A DNA stretch of 14,177 nucleotides from Sulfuricella sp. (GTDB lineage Bacteria > Pseudomonadota > Gammaproteobacteria > Burkholderiales > Sulfuricellaceae). The stretch covers positions 1-14,177 of the forward strand of contig JAIOJM010000212.1 of assembly GCA_019911785.1 (NCBI GenBank), written 5' to 3'. Each line of letters starts with the position of its first letter. The first letter of the stretch is position 1. Below, in pieces: positions 1 to 6,490 of this stretch. The position numbers and the translations under genes are program-made. The notes beneath the pieces are model-generated. The model saw nothing but the letters and a program-made list of their open reading frames with translations. It was not told the origin of the DNA and made no database searches.

Positions 1-1113
1 GTGGCGCGTGGCCAAGAGACGGGCATCCTGGCATTGGTTGGATTAGTGACCTTGTATGACCCGCCTCGACCGGACGCCAAGCAACTCATCGCCGCACTTT
101 ACGGCCTCGGCGTTTCGGTGAAGATGCTCACCGGTGATGCACTGGCGGTCGCGAGTGAAATCGCGCAAGGAGTGGGGCTGTCCAACATCCAGCGCGTGTC
201 GGATCTGAAGGCCGCGAGCGCTCAGGCCGGCAACGAGGCGGTTGACTTGTTGGCGGGCGCCGATGGTTTCGCCGAAGTGTATCCAGAAGACAAATACATC
301 GTGGTACAGCACCTGCAAGCCGCGGGGCATGTGACCGGCATGACGGGCGACGGCGTCAACGATGCGCCCGCGCTGCGCCAGGCCGAAGTGGGCATCGCCG
401 TCAGCATCGCCACCGACGTCGCCAAGGGGGCCGCGAGTGTGGTCCTGACCGAACCGGGGCTGACGAACATCGTGGCATTGGTCGAGCAGGGGCGGACGAT
501 CTACCAGCGCATTCTGACCTGGATCATCAACAAGATCAGCCGGACGATCCTGAAGGCTGCCTTCGTGGCTATCGCGTTCGTCGTGACCGGCAAGTTCGTC
601 GTCTCCGCCTTTGCGATGCTGCTGCTGGTATTTATGACGGACTTCGCGAAGATCGCCCTTGCCACCGACCACGTTCGACCATCCAATAAACCGGAGACGT
701 GGGATATCGGGGGCTTCATCATGGTGTCCGTGGTGCTGGGCGTCGCGATGGTCGCGGAGGCGCTCTTCCTGTTGTGGATAGGCTGGATGCATTTCGATTT
801 GGCGACCAACGATAATACCCTCTACACTTTCAGCTTCCTGACGCTACTCTACATGGCCGTGTTTTCCATCGTGTCCGCGCGGGAGCGCCGCTGGTTCTGG
901 ACGACGATGCCCAGCAAGACCCTCGTGGCTGCCCTCATGGCGGACGCACTCACGGGTACCGCCCTGACGTCCGTGGGTCTCCCGGGACTCATGCCATTGC
1001 CTTGGTGGCAGACGCTGGGAATTTTCGCCTATGCGATGGTGGCGTGCCTTATCGTGAACGATGCCGTGAAGGTTGCGATGATCAAATGGCGTGTTCCTGC
1101 GGCGGTAGCCTAG
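1..1113 (+). CDS. P-type cation ATPase (proton-efflux-like), C-terminal part, 5' end outside window
   Basis: The fragment encodes the last 370 residues of a P-type ATPase, an inner-membrane pump that uses ATP to move cations. Visible are the DPPRP segment (residues 20-24), the MLTGD motif (42-46) and the hinge motif TGDGVNDAP (115-123) that completes the Mg-binding phosphorylation domain. About six hydrophobic helices follow (roughly 183-202, 203-221, 238-260, 275-293, 305-328, 337-355). The phosphorylated Asp (DKTGT) and nucleotide-binding parts must lie upstream of the window, so the GTG at base 1 is an internal codon and not a start. The ATDVAKGAASVVLTEPGL stretch after the hinge resembles plasma-membrane H+-ATPases (type IIIA). 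A Mg or Ca transporter of the same superfamily is not excluded. The stop codon lies inside a sequence resembling an IS end (see findings). A hairpin repeat follows about 140 bp downstream. Confidence 0.88.
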   Translation: MARGQETGILALVGLVTLYDPPRPDAKQLIAALYGLGVSVKMLTGDALAVASEIAQGVGLSNIQRVSDLKAASAQAGNEAVDLLAGADGFAEVYPEDKYIVVQHLQAAGHVTGMTGDGVNDAPALRQAEVGIAVSIATDVAKGAASVVLTEPGLTNIVALVEQGRTIYQRILTWIINKISRTILKAAFVAIAFVVTGKFVVSAFAMLLLVFMTDFAKIALATDHVRPSNKPETWDIGGFIMVSVVLGVAMVAEALFLLWIGWMHFDLATNDNTLYTFSFLTLLYMAVFSIVSARERRWFWTTMPSKTLVAALMADALTGTALTSVGLPGLMPLPWWQTLGIFAYAMVACLIVNDAVKVAMIKWRVPAAVA

Positions 1114-1128
1114 GAGACTGTCGGACTT
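1110..1128 (+). other. Sequence resembling the terminal inverted repeat of the nearby IS1182-type element
   Basis: CTAGGAGACTGTCGGACTT matches the end of the complete IS in this window (CTAGCAGCCTGTCGGACTT, inverted at 7911-7929) at 17 of 19 positions, including the CTAG tetranucleotide. The TAG inside it is the stop codon of the ATPase. No transposase remains and no partner end is visible nearby. It may be the scar of a related element or a chance match. Confidence 0.35.
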
Positions 1129-1250
1129 TCCATCGACGCGGAGAAGATAATTGGGCGCCGCTGCATCGAACCTGCTGCTGCCCATTTACCGCTTCCCTGT
1201 AAGACGAAAAACTTGTGTTTATTTTTGCAATAAACCTTAAAACCTCTTTT

Positions 1251-1406
1251 ATCCACAGATAAACACGGATTAACACCGATAAAACAATGTGTTGCTGAGG
1301 ATTTTCACCTCACCCAAAAGGTGATTGGAATGAGAATGGTAACTCATTGATAATCTGTGTATATCTGTGTATATCTGTGTTAATCCGTGGCTGAACTGCT
1401 TTTTTT
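1251..1406 (+). repeat. Dispersed hairpin repeat, copy 1, ending in a T-run
   Basis: This is an imperfect long inverted repeat built of 10-bp units. The left arm ACACGGATTAACACCGAT (1263-1280) pairs with 1373-1390 at 16 of 18 positions. The right arm carries tandem 10-mers of the type atatctgtgt at 1351-1380. Inside the loop lies a small hairpin, TCACC-CAAAA-GGTGA (1310-1324). Seven T follow at 1400-1406. Related copies are at 13301-13455 and 13807-13950. It lies between the ATPase stop and the response regulator and may end ATPase transcripts. The rest of 1114-1464 shows no gene. Confidence 0.8.
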
Positions 1407-1464
1407 AGGATAAAAATTCCTTTTTTGCCGGGTTCGGCTGAATTGCTGTAATGCCAAAGTGACG

Positions 1465-2136
1465 ATGAATATTCTCCTGATAGAAGACAACCGCGACCTT
1501 GCGTTGAATATGTTCGATTATTTCGAAGCTAAAGGCCATGCCATGGACTTGGCTGAAGATGGTATCTCCGGGCTTCATCTTGCCGCATCGAATCAGTACG
1601 ACGTTCTCATCCTGGACCTGATGCTGCCCGGTATCGATGGGCTGACTTTATGCCGGCGGCTGCGGGAAGCAGGTAGACATACACCGGTTTTGATGCTCAC
1701 TGCACGCGATTCGCTGGACGACAAGATCGCCGGACTGGAGGCGGGTGCCGACGATTATGTGGTGAAGCCGTTTGCGCTGCGGGAAGTGGAGGCGCGCTTG
1801 CTTGCCCTCGTGCGGCGTGCACAAGTGCGGGAAGGGCCGTCCGTTCTTCAGGTTGGCGACCTGACTTTCGATCCCGACACTCTCAAGGTGATGCGTGGCG
1901 AAAGAACCATAGAACTGCCCCCGATTCCGCTAAAAATCCTAGAGATACTGATGCGACAATCACCCCGGGTGTTGCCACGGGAAGAACTGGAACGCGGCAT
2001 CTGGGGCGATTCGCCTCCCGACAGCGACGCCTTGCGGGCGCATCTTCACATCTTGCGTAGCTCCATCGATAAACAGGCAGACAAACCGCTCATCAAAACC
2101 TTGCGGGGGATCGGTTATCAAATCAGCGATGACTAG
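1465..2136 (+). CDS. OmpR/PhoB-family response regulator
   Basis: This is a cytoplasmic two-component response regulator of 223 residues from the ATG at 1465. A GTG at 1459 would add two residues, but the MNILLIEDN start fits the family better. The receiver domain (1-115) has the acidic pair E7-D8, phospho-acceptor D51 in LILDLMLPG, T79 in LTARD and K101 in VKPF. The C-terminal winged-helix DNA-binding domain spans about 128-223 and ends with the typical TLRGIGYQI. No good Shine-Dalgarno is visible upstream of either start. The stop overlaps the start of the sensor kinase by 8 bp, so the two are translated together. The ligand and target genes cannot be read from the sequence; the adjacent ATPase is a possible target. 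Length and domain order are normal. Confidence 0.93.
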   Translation: MNILLIEDNRDLALNMFDYFEAKGHAMDLAEDGISGLHLAASNQYDVLILDLMLPGIDGLTLCRRLREAGRHTPVLMLTARDSLDDKIAGLEAGADDYVVKPFALREVEARLLALVRRAQVREGPSVLQVGDLTFDPDTLKVMRGERTIELPPIPLKILEILMRQSPRVLPREELERGIWGDSPPDSDALRAHLHILRSSIDKQADKPLIKTLRGIGYQISDD

Positions 2137-3421
2137 CGTCCATCACAGTCTTCGATTTCGGCTTGCGTCAACTTTCGCCTGGTTTGGCGCACTGGTCAGC
2201 CTGTTGTTGTCGCTAGGACTTTCCTTTGCTGCGCACAACCTCGGCGAACGTCTAATGGATGAAACGCTGCGGGCGGAGATCGAGGACTACATCTCCCGGC
2301 GCTCGCGCAATCCGGATTCCTTGCCGCCTGCGACGATCAGCGTGCGCGGCTATGTGCATGTGCCGGGCCGGAGTGCGGAAGACATGCCGCCTGTACTGCT
2401 CAGGCTCAATCCCGGCAAGCATCAGTTGACGCTGGGCGATATTCCTTACCGGGTCGCCGTCGTGGACCGGGGGGATGAGCGTTATGTCATGCTGTTCAAT
2501 GAGATGCGACAGCGACAGCGCGAGGAGCAGTTCCTGATTGTCCTCATGGCCGGCGCCCTCATCATGACTCTGGTTTCTGCGGTAATCGGCTGGTGGCTGG
2601 CGGGGCGGGTGGTCGCGCCGGTCACCGAGCTGGCCCGGCGGGTCGGCGAAGCGAGGCCGGAGGATGAAGCGCTGGATGTCGCAAAGGGATTTTCCAACGA
2701 CGAAATCGGCAAACTCGCCCGGGTGTTCGGCGGATACCTCAAGCGCATGCGAGCGTTCATCGACCGGGAACGTGCTTTTACCGCAGACGTCAGCCACGAG
2801 CTCAGAACTCCGCTATCTATTATCCAGGGCGCCGTCGAGCTGCTGGAGGAGGATGATCGCCTCGACGAAAAGCAGCAAAAGCGCATCGCGCGGGTCGGAC
2901 GCGCAGCCAGGCAGATGATAGACCTCACTGCCGCCCTGCTGCTGATGGCAAGGGAAAATAGCCCGGATGAACCGGTCGAGCAGAACTGCGACGTATGCGA
3001 AGTAGTCAGAGACGCCGTTGCGACACACCGCCATCTCGTCAGCGCGAAAACAAACGTCGAACTTGCTTACCTGAGTCACCCTCGAATTGCCGCCGAGCGC
3101 ACGCTCCTGGGCATCGTTGTGGCCAACCTGATCCGGAACGCATTTGCCTACACCGAGTCCGGAACGGTTGCCATCGTGGTGGACGACAACTGTTTGACCG
3201 TGACCGACACCGGCCGGGGAATCCACGAGGAAGAAATCGGCAAAGTCTTCCAGCGGCACTTCAAGGGCTCGACCAGCACCGGCGCAGGTATCGGATTGTC
3301 TCTGGTCAGGCGCATCTGCGACCGGTACGGCTGGGAGACGGTCATCGAAAGCACCGAAGGTCGCGGCACCACCGCAAAGTTGTTCTTCGCCAGATCAATT
3401 TCGGGGGCTTGCTCGACTTAA
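2129..3421 (+). CDS. Sensor histidine kinase, partner of the upstream response regulator
   Basis: This is an inner-membrane sensor kinase of 430 residues. TM1 is at about 13-34. A periplasmic domain of about 100 residues follows with no fold I recognise. TM2 is at about 136-158, followed by a HAMP linker (about 160-212). The HisKA domain has the phospho-acceptor H223 in VSHELRTPLS. The ATPase domain has the N box NLIRNA (333-338), G1 box DTGRGI (360-365) and G2 box GAGIGL (385-390). It sits 8 bp inside the regulator gene, the classic layout of a cognate pair. The stop codon lies within two bases of the opposing end of a minus-strand helicase stub, so the last codons mark the junction with the rearranged island. 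The SISGACST tail could have been altered at that junction. The signal sensed is unknown. Confidence 0.92.
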   Translation: MTSVHHSLRFRLASTFAWFGALVSLLLSLGLSFAAHNLGERLMDETLRAEIEDYISRRSRNPDSLPPATISVRGYVHVPGRSAEDMPPVLLRLNPGKHQLTLGDIPYRVAVVDRGDERYVMLFNEMRQRQREEQFLIVLMAGALIMTLVSAVIGWWLAGRVVAPVTELARRVGEARPEDEALDVAKGFSNDEIGKLARVFGGYLKRMRAFIDRERAFTADVSHELRTPLSIIQGAVELLEEDDRLDEKQQKRIARVGRAARQMIDLTAALLLMARENSPDEPVEQNCDVCEVVRDAVATHRHLVSAKTNVELAYLSHPRIAAERTLLGIVVANLIRNAFAYTESGTVAIVVDDNCLTVTDTGRGIHEEEIGKVFQRHFKGSTSTGAGIGLSLVRRICDRYGWETVIESTEGRGTTAKLFFARSISGACST

Positions 3422-3474
3422 CAGGTGAGTTTGGCGAGGCTGTCGGTGAAGGTGTCGGCGATGAGGAAGTTCAT
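3418..3474 (-). pseudogene. 18-codon stub matching the start of a UvrD-type helicase gene (copy 2)
   Basis: Two bases after the rhuM stop, an ATG opens a frame reading MNFLIADTFTDSLAKLTC and then stops. From memory, the pattern xFxIADTFTDSLAKLTG is the conserved N-terminus of a large family of UvrD-like helicases that carry a small RelE-like N-terminal domain, so this is probably the beginning of a gene whose body has been lost. The similarity to the stub at 4466-4564 ends exactly at base 3424, next to the kinase stop. This marks a recombination breakpoint. Confidence 0.6.
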
Positions 3475-3480
3475 CACTAA
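3424..3480. repeat. 57-bp direct repeat flanking rhuM, left copy
   Basis: Bases 3424-3480 match 4514-4570 at 49 of 57 positions in the same orientation. Both encode the helicase N-terminus on the minus strand. The copies bracket rhuM and start about 1,090 bp apart. The mismatches are too many for a fresh target duplication. Two related genes with similar starts were probably brought together. Confidence 0.85.
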
Positions 3481-4469
3481 GGTTTCTTTTCCGGAAACTG
3501 CTTCACTATACGGTCAAAGTCCGACTCGAAGCGCTGCTCATCCAGCACCCGAAACTTGTCGAACTCCTGTTCGGCGTGGGCTTTTGCCAGTTGCGCCGAC
3601 ACTTTTCCAGCGCCTTGCAAAATCTCGCGGTCGTTCAGGGTCAAAAAGCCTTCCAGTTTGCTGATCCAGTCCTGCATGGTCATGGCAATGCGCCGCGTCG
3701 CCTGCCCTTCGGCAAAAATCAGATATTGCTCGGCCAGATTATTGAGCGCACGGAGCTCTTCTTCATTCAGGTAATTCTTGGCGATGCCCGCATCGGTCTT
3801 GCGGATGCGCGCACCCTCCCAAGTCGTCAGGCCCATGTTCGGCCGGCTGCTGTCAGCGCGGGCGGCGATCAGTTCAGCAGCGGTCTGGCCGTGAATGGCG
3901 TAGTGCACCTTGTTCTGCACCGTGGCAAAGAACGCCTGGGTGAGCGCATGGCTGGCGTCGTAATCCACGCTGGTCGCGTAGACGTCGGTAATTTTCTGGT
4001 AAAAGCGCCGCTCGCTGGTGCGGATGTCTTGCAGGCGGCGGGTCAGTTCGTCGAAATAATCCCGGTCTTTGCCGGGATTCTTCAGGCGCTCGTCATCCAG
4101 CACGAAGCCCTTGACGATGTACTCCTTCAGCTTGTCGTTGGCCCACTGGCGAAAGCGCACGCCCACCGGGCTGCGCACCCGGAAGCCCAGGGCCAGCACC
4201 ATGTCCAGATTGTAGTGCTCCACCTCGCGGGTCACTTCACGCTCCCCCTCGGCTTGAACTGTTCGGAATAACCGAACAGTTGCCGCCGGAGTCAGCTCGC
4301 CATCTTCAAAGATGTGCTTGATGTGCTCGCTGATCGTCCCCTTGGCCTTGCCGAACAGCTCGGTCAACTGCTTCTGGTTCAGCCACAGGGTTTCCGCCTC
4401 CAGCATCACGTCGATGCGGGTAGCGCCGTCTTCGCTTTGGTAGATCAGGAATTGTTGCGGCTCGGTCAT
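3477..4469 (-). CDS. rhuM: RhuM family protein
   Basis: This 330-residue soluble protein belongs to the RhuM family, named after a gene of a Salmonella pathogenicity island and common in restriction and defence islands. Its biochemical role is not settled. The N-terminal segment has the typical WLNQKQLTELF, then KGTISEHIKHIF, a putative helix-turn-helix. The middle part has FRVRSPVGVRFRQWA followed by LKEYIVKGFVLDDERLK. The C-terminal half has the family stretch ADSSRPNMGLTTWEGA and an alpha-helical region to the end. The length is normal and the frame intact. The start ATG overlaps the stop of the helicase stub upstream (ATGA), so translation is probably coupled. It is flanked on both sides by near-identical helicase 5' ends, which is unusual. 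I infer arrival as part of a defence-type module. Confidence 0.9.
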   Translation of the reverse strand: MTEPQQFLIYQSEDGATRIDVMLEAETLWLNQKQLTELFGKAKGTISEHIKHIFEDGELTPAATVRLFRTVQAEGEREVTREVEHYNLDMVLALGFRVRSPVGVRFRQWANDKLKEYIVKGFVLDDERLKNPGKDRDYFDELTRRLQDIRTSERRFYQKITDVYATSVDYDASHALTQAFFATVQNKVHYAIHGQTAAELIAARADSSRPNMGLTTWEGARIRKTDAGIAKNYLNEEELRALNNLAEQYLIFAEGQATRRIAMTMQDWISKLEGFLTLNDREILQGAGKVSAQLAKAHAEQEFDKFRVLDEQRFESDFDRIVKQFPEKKP

Positions 4470-4564
4470 ATCTTCATCTTGTCAGCGGTCTTGATGGCTT
4501 TCGGCTCCTCGCCGGTGAGTTTGGCGAGGCTGTCGTTGAAGGCATCGGCTATGTGGAAGTCCAT
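4466..4564 (-). pseudogene. 32-codon helicase N-terminal stub, coupled to rhuM (copy 1)
   Basis: The frame starts at an ATG sharing one base with the stop of the 369-aa gene (TGATG) and ends in a TGA overlapping the rhuM ATG. The first 25 codons (MDFHIADAFNDSLAKLTGEE, then PKAIK) resemble the N-terminus of UvrD-type helicases. After that the sequence departs (TADKMKI, stop) where the family normally continues for hundreds of residues. I read it as a truncated gene start. Its perfect coupling on both sides means it could still be translated and act as a coupling leader for rhuM. The helicase identification is from memory of the family. Confidence 0.6.
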
Positions 4565-4570
4565 CAGTCA
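4514..4570. repeat. 57-bp direct repeat flanking rhuM, right copy
   Basis: Partner of 3424-3480 (49 of 57 identical). It contains the start of the 32-codon stub and the last codons of the 369-aa gene. Unlike the left copy, the helicase-like reading continues beyond the repeat for several codons. Confidence 0.85.
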
Positions 4571-5673
4571 GCCAGTTCAATATCTACGAACTTGAATTTA
4601 TTTTGCGAGACACGAACTGCTCGAACGATTACTGACCGATTAACCATGGGGCCAATCACGTCGTCAACTGCATCTTGAAGACCATCAATATGCATAGATA
4701 CACCATCCACGACAATATCAAGCCAGTCCTTGTCCAAATGCACTGCTCGTAGGGTTCCACGCAGTTCTTCTGGAATCTCTTCTGCCTTTGTTGGAAGAGT
4801 GGATTTCTTGCGCAGTTGCTGATTGATGTTGCTTCGAGACTCCACGCCAAGCGCAACTGGGCGTGTCTCGCCAGAGGCTCGAAGCTCAATTTGATCGAAG
4901 GACTTTCCCGTAGGTGCCAAGTTCCGCACGAGCTTCAGGAATGTGCTGCGGTAGGTCTCGTCCGGCACAAGCCTCTCAAGTTCAGCAGTGTTATCACCCG
5001 ACGAGGCACTCACGATTTCCAAGAAGTGTTGAGCGATTCGTTCTGGCTCAATATCTTTCTTGAAGAAGTCTGGCTGAGTCGGCTTTTGGATCGCTACGGA
5101 AAACTGATAGCTACCTGGTGCGGACTGGAAAAGCCATGGGCGGCACGCCTCCTGTAGATCCTTCGTCGGTCGCCCAACTCGGCGATGAGAAACACCATTC
5201 AAAAACTCAATAGTCCTATAGAACATCGACTGAATCGTCTGAACCTTGTCAACTATCAGATCAAGGGGGGCGCCTCCCGTAACGACCTCCCCGCCTTTTA
5301 CGGAAACCATTACCTGACCAGGGATAAACGTGACACCGGCCTTTTTCTTGGAACTCTCTGTCCAGATCGCTTGAACAAGGTTCCTAAGGTCTTCGCGCGC
5401 AAAATCCGGCATGTTGGAATCAGCGAGCATCAAATGTGCAAGTTGCTCCGCATGCTCATATTCACCAGCTTTGAACCAGAGAGCCACAGCACTGACAGCT
5501 GTAATACCTCGCGTCCTTACCTTTGATACTTCGATCTGGTCCAATGCCCTCCGCTCGACCTCTGCCGCCTGCCTGTATAGCTTGATGGCCTGCTCTGTGC
5601 TACGAGTCCTCAAGGTCAACTGAGCTTCAATGGCAAGCCGCTCGCTTTCGGAATGGAGTTCTGCCCAAGTCAT
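4564..5673 (-). CDS. Unrecognised 369-aa protein, second gene of the island operon
   Basis: I do not recognise this protein. I start it at the ATG at 5673 because this overlaps the stop of the upstream gene by 4 bp (ATGA); the frame stays open further upstream, but there it only shadows the upstream gene. Residues 1-105 are helical, Ala/Glu-rich and TPR-like (AIKLYRQAAEVERRAL, then ALWFKAGEYEHAEQLAHLML). The middle part (about 115-290) is mixed. The C-terminal 65 residues (about 304-369) look like a compact beta domain: RGTLRAVHLDKDW, VVDGVSMHIDGL, then DDVIGPMVNRSVIV. There is no signal peptide, membrane segment or obvious catalytic motif. Its stop shares a base with the next start (TGATG). 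The position between a coupled partner and rhuM suggests a role in defence or stress, but that is inference only. Base use looks more AT-rich than the chr genes. Confidence 0.82.
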   Translation of the reverse strand: MTWAELHSESERLAIEAQLTLRTRSTEQAIKLYRQAAEVERRALDQIEVSKVRTRGITAVSAVALWFKAGEYEHAEQLAHLMLADSNMPDFAREDLRNLVQAIWTESSKKKAGVTFIPGQVMVSVKGGEVVTGGAPLDLIVDKVQTIQSMFYRTIEFLNGVSHRRVGRPTKDLQEACRPWLFQSAPGSYQFSVAIQKPTQPDFFKKDIEPERIAQHFLEIVSASSGDNTAELERLVPDETYRSTFLKLVRNLAPTGKSFDQIELRASGETRPVALGVESRSNINQQLRKKSTLPTKAEEIPEELRGTLRAVHLDKDWLDIVVDGVSMHIDGLQDAVDDVIGPMVNRSVIVRAVRVSQNKFKFVDIELAD

Positions 5674-6221
5674 GTTTCGTCGCTCACTTTCTGGATCGCA
5701 ATGGCTCTCTCCTTGAATCCGACAACAGACGCAATCGCAGGCAGGTTGCTTGCGCCTCGTCTTGTTTGCTCGATTTTCTGCCGCAGGCGCGCATCGACTA
5801 CAGACTGACCGCCAACATCTATACCCGAAACCTCCAGCCGGAAGCAATTCTCCAGGTCGCTTGGTTCTGTTCCAATTGGCGCAACATACCAATCCGCCCC
5901 TGTGAGCGTCTCGGCTCGTCGAACTGCAACTAGGTTTTCCTCGATCTCCACAGCAGCCAAACACACACCATATGCGCCGCTCTCGGTAGTATCTATGTCG
6001 TTAGCCCAAGCGTTCAATACACGTCCATTCGGTTTTTGAAACACAACTGACTGTGTACTGGTGGCACCATTACACACAACTTTCATATCTACTGGTGAAT
6101 CATGATGCCGGTTCAAACAAACCGAAGCTGCTTCAAAAAATGTGCCTCCTAATGATGCCGTTAGCCCAGTATGTCGCTCATGCAGCGACTCTAGTCGAAG
6201 TTTCGGTTTGGGTACGTGCAT
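5670..6221 (-). CDS. Unrecognised 183-aa protein, first gene of the island operon
   Basis: The 183-residue product is soluble and has no signal peptide or transmembrane segment. I cannot assign it to a named family. Readable blocks that look conserved are HTGLTASLGGTFFEAASVCL (17-36), NAWANDIDTTESGAYGVCLA, ENLVAVRRAETLTGADWYV, LRLEVSGIDVG and SNLPAIASVVGF. The ATG at 6221 has a clear AGGAG 7 bp upstream, which fixes the start. The gene overlaps the 369-aa gene by ATGA. A terminator-like hairpin lies just before the ribosome-binding site. The tight coupling suggests that the two proteins act together, perhaps as a complex. Confidence 0.8.
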   Translation of the reverse strand: MHVPKPKLRLESLHERHTGLTASLGGTFFEAASVCLNRHHDSPVDMKVVCNGATSTQSVVFQKPNGRVLNAWANDIDTTESGAYGVCLAAVEIEENLVAVRRAETLTGADWYVAPIGTEPSDLENCFRLEVSGIDVGGQSVVDARLRQKIEQTRRGASNLPAIASVVGFKERAIAIQKVSDET

Positions 6222-6236
6222 ATTGCAACTCCTGTC

Positions 6237-6256
6237 AAAAAGCCGTCTTGGCTTTC
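6237..6256 (-). terminator. Terminator-like hairpin in front of the 183-aa gene
   Basis: On the minus strand AAAGCC-AAGAC-GGCTTT forms a 6-bp stem with a 5-base loop and ends in five T. It lies between the upstream gene remnant and the AGGAG of the 183-aa gene, only three bases before that site. It could end transcripts of the lost upstream gene or act as an attenuator for the operon. Confidence 0.5.
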
Positions 6257-6279
6257 TCGCATCGTTGTTAGTAATAACG

Positions 6280-6369
6280 TCATATTCTAGACACCTTCAT
6301 CCCCTCATCCTCGAGATGATTGATCACCTTCATCGCAATCCGCCCTGATTTCGGCTTGTCGAACGCCCG
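6280..6369 (-). pseudogene. C-terminal remnant (29 codons) of a minus-strand gene, possibly a DNA methyltransferase
   Basis: A frame directly abutting the IS reads RAFDKPKSGRIAMKVINH, then LEDEGMKVSRI and a stop. From memory, the SGRIAxKVINHxxDEVMKVxxV ending is typical of adenine-specific DNA methyltransferases of the type III or related kind. This is a recollection, not a search result. The sequence on the other side of the IS does not continue this frame: with the IS and one CTAG removed, an in-frame TAG precedes it. The gene body was therefore lost by more than the simple insertion. A methyltransferase here would fit a restriction-type island. Confidence 0.45.
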
Positions 6370-6490
6370 CTAGCAGCCTGTCGGGCTTGAGATGAATTTC
6401 AGAAACCCGGCAAGCTCGCTTGGCTGATTTTGTTTCAATTTATGCAAAACGGTTACATTTTGCCCAAGTTTGCTCACTTTATGTCCCATT

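Noticed and set aside
844..1185. 113-codon minus-strand frame across the ATPase end
   Set aside because: It lies opposite the ATPase membrane region and has no supporting features.
1129..1250. Possible coding remnant between the ATPase and hairpin repeat 1
   Set aside because: Several frames are open but short, without a ribosome-binding site or recognisable family.
3576..4271. 231-codon plus-strand frame
   Set aside because: It is antisense to rhuM, which is full-length and recognisable.
5674..5964. Upstream extension of the 369-aa protein by 97 residues
   Set aside because: It is Cys/Arg-rich shadow sequence of the coupled 183-aa gene.
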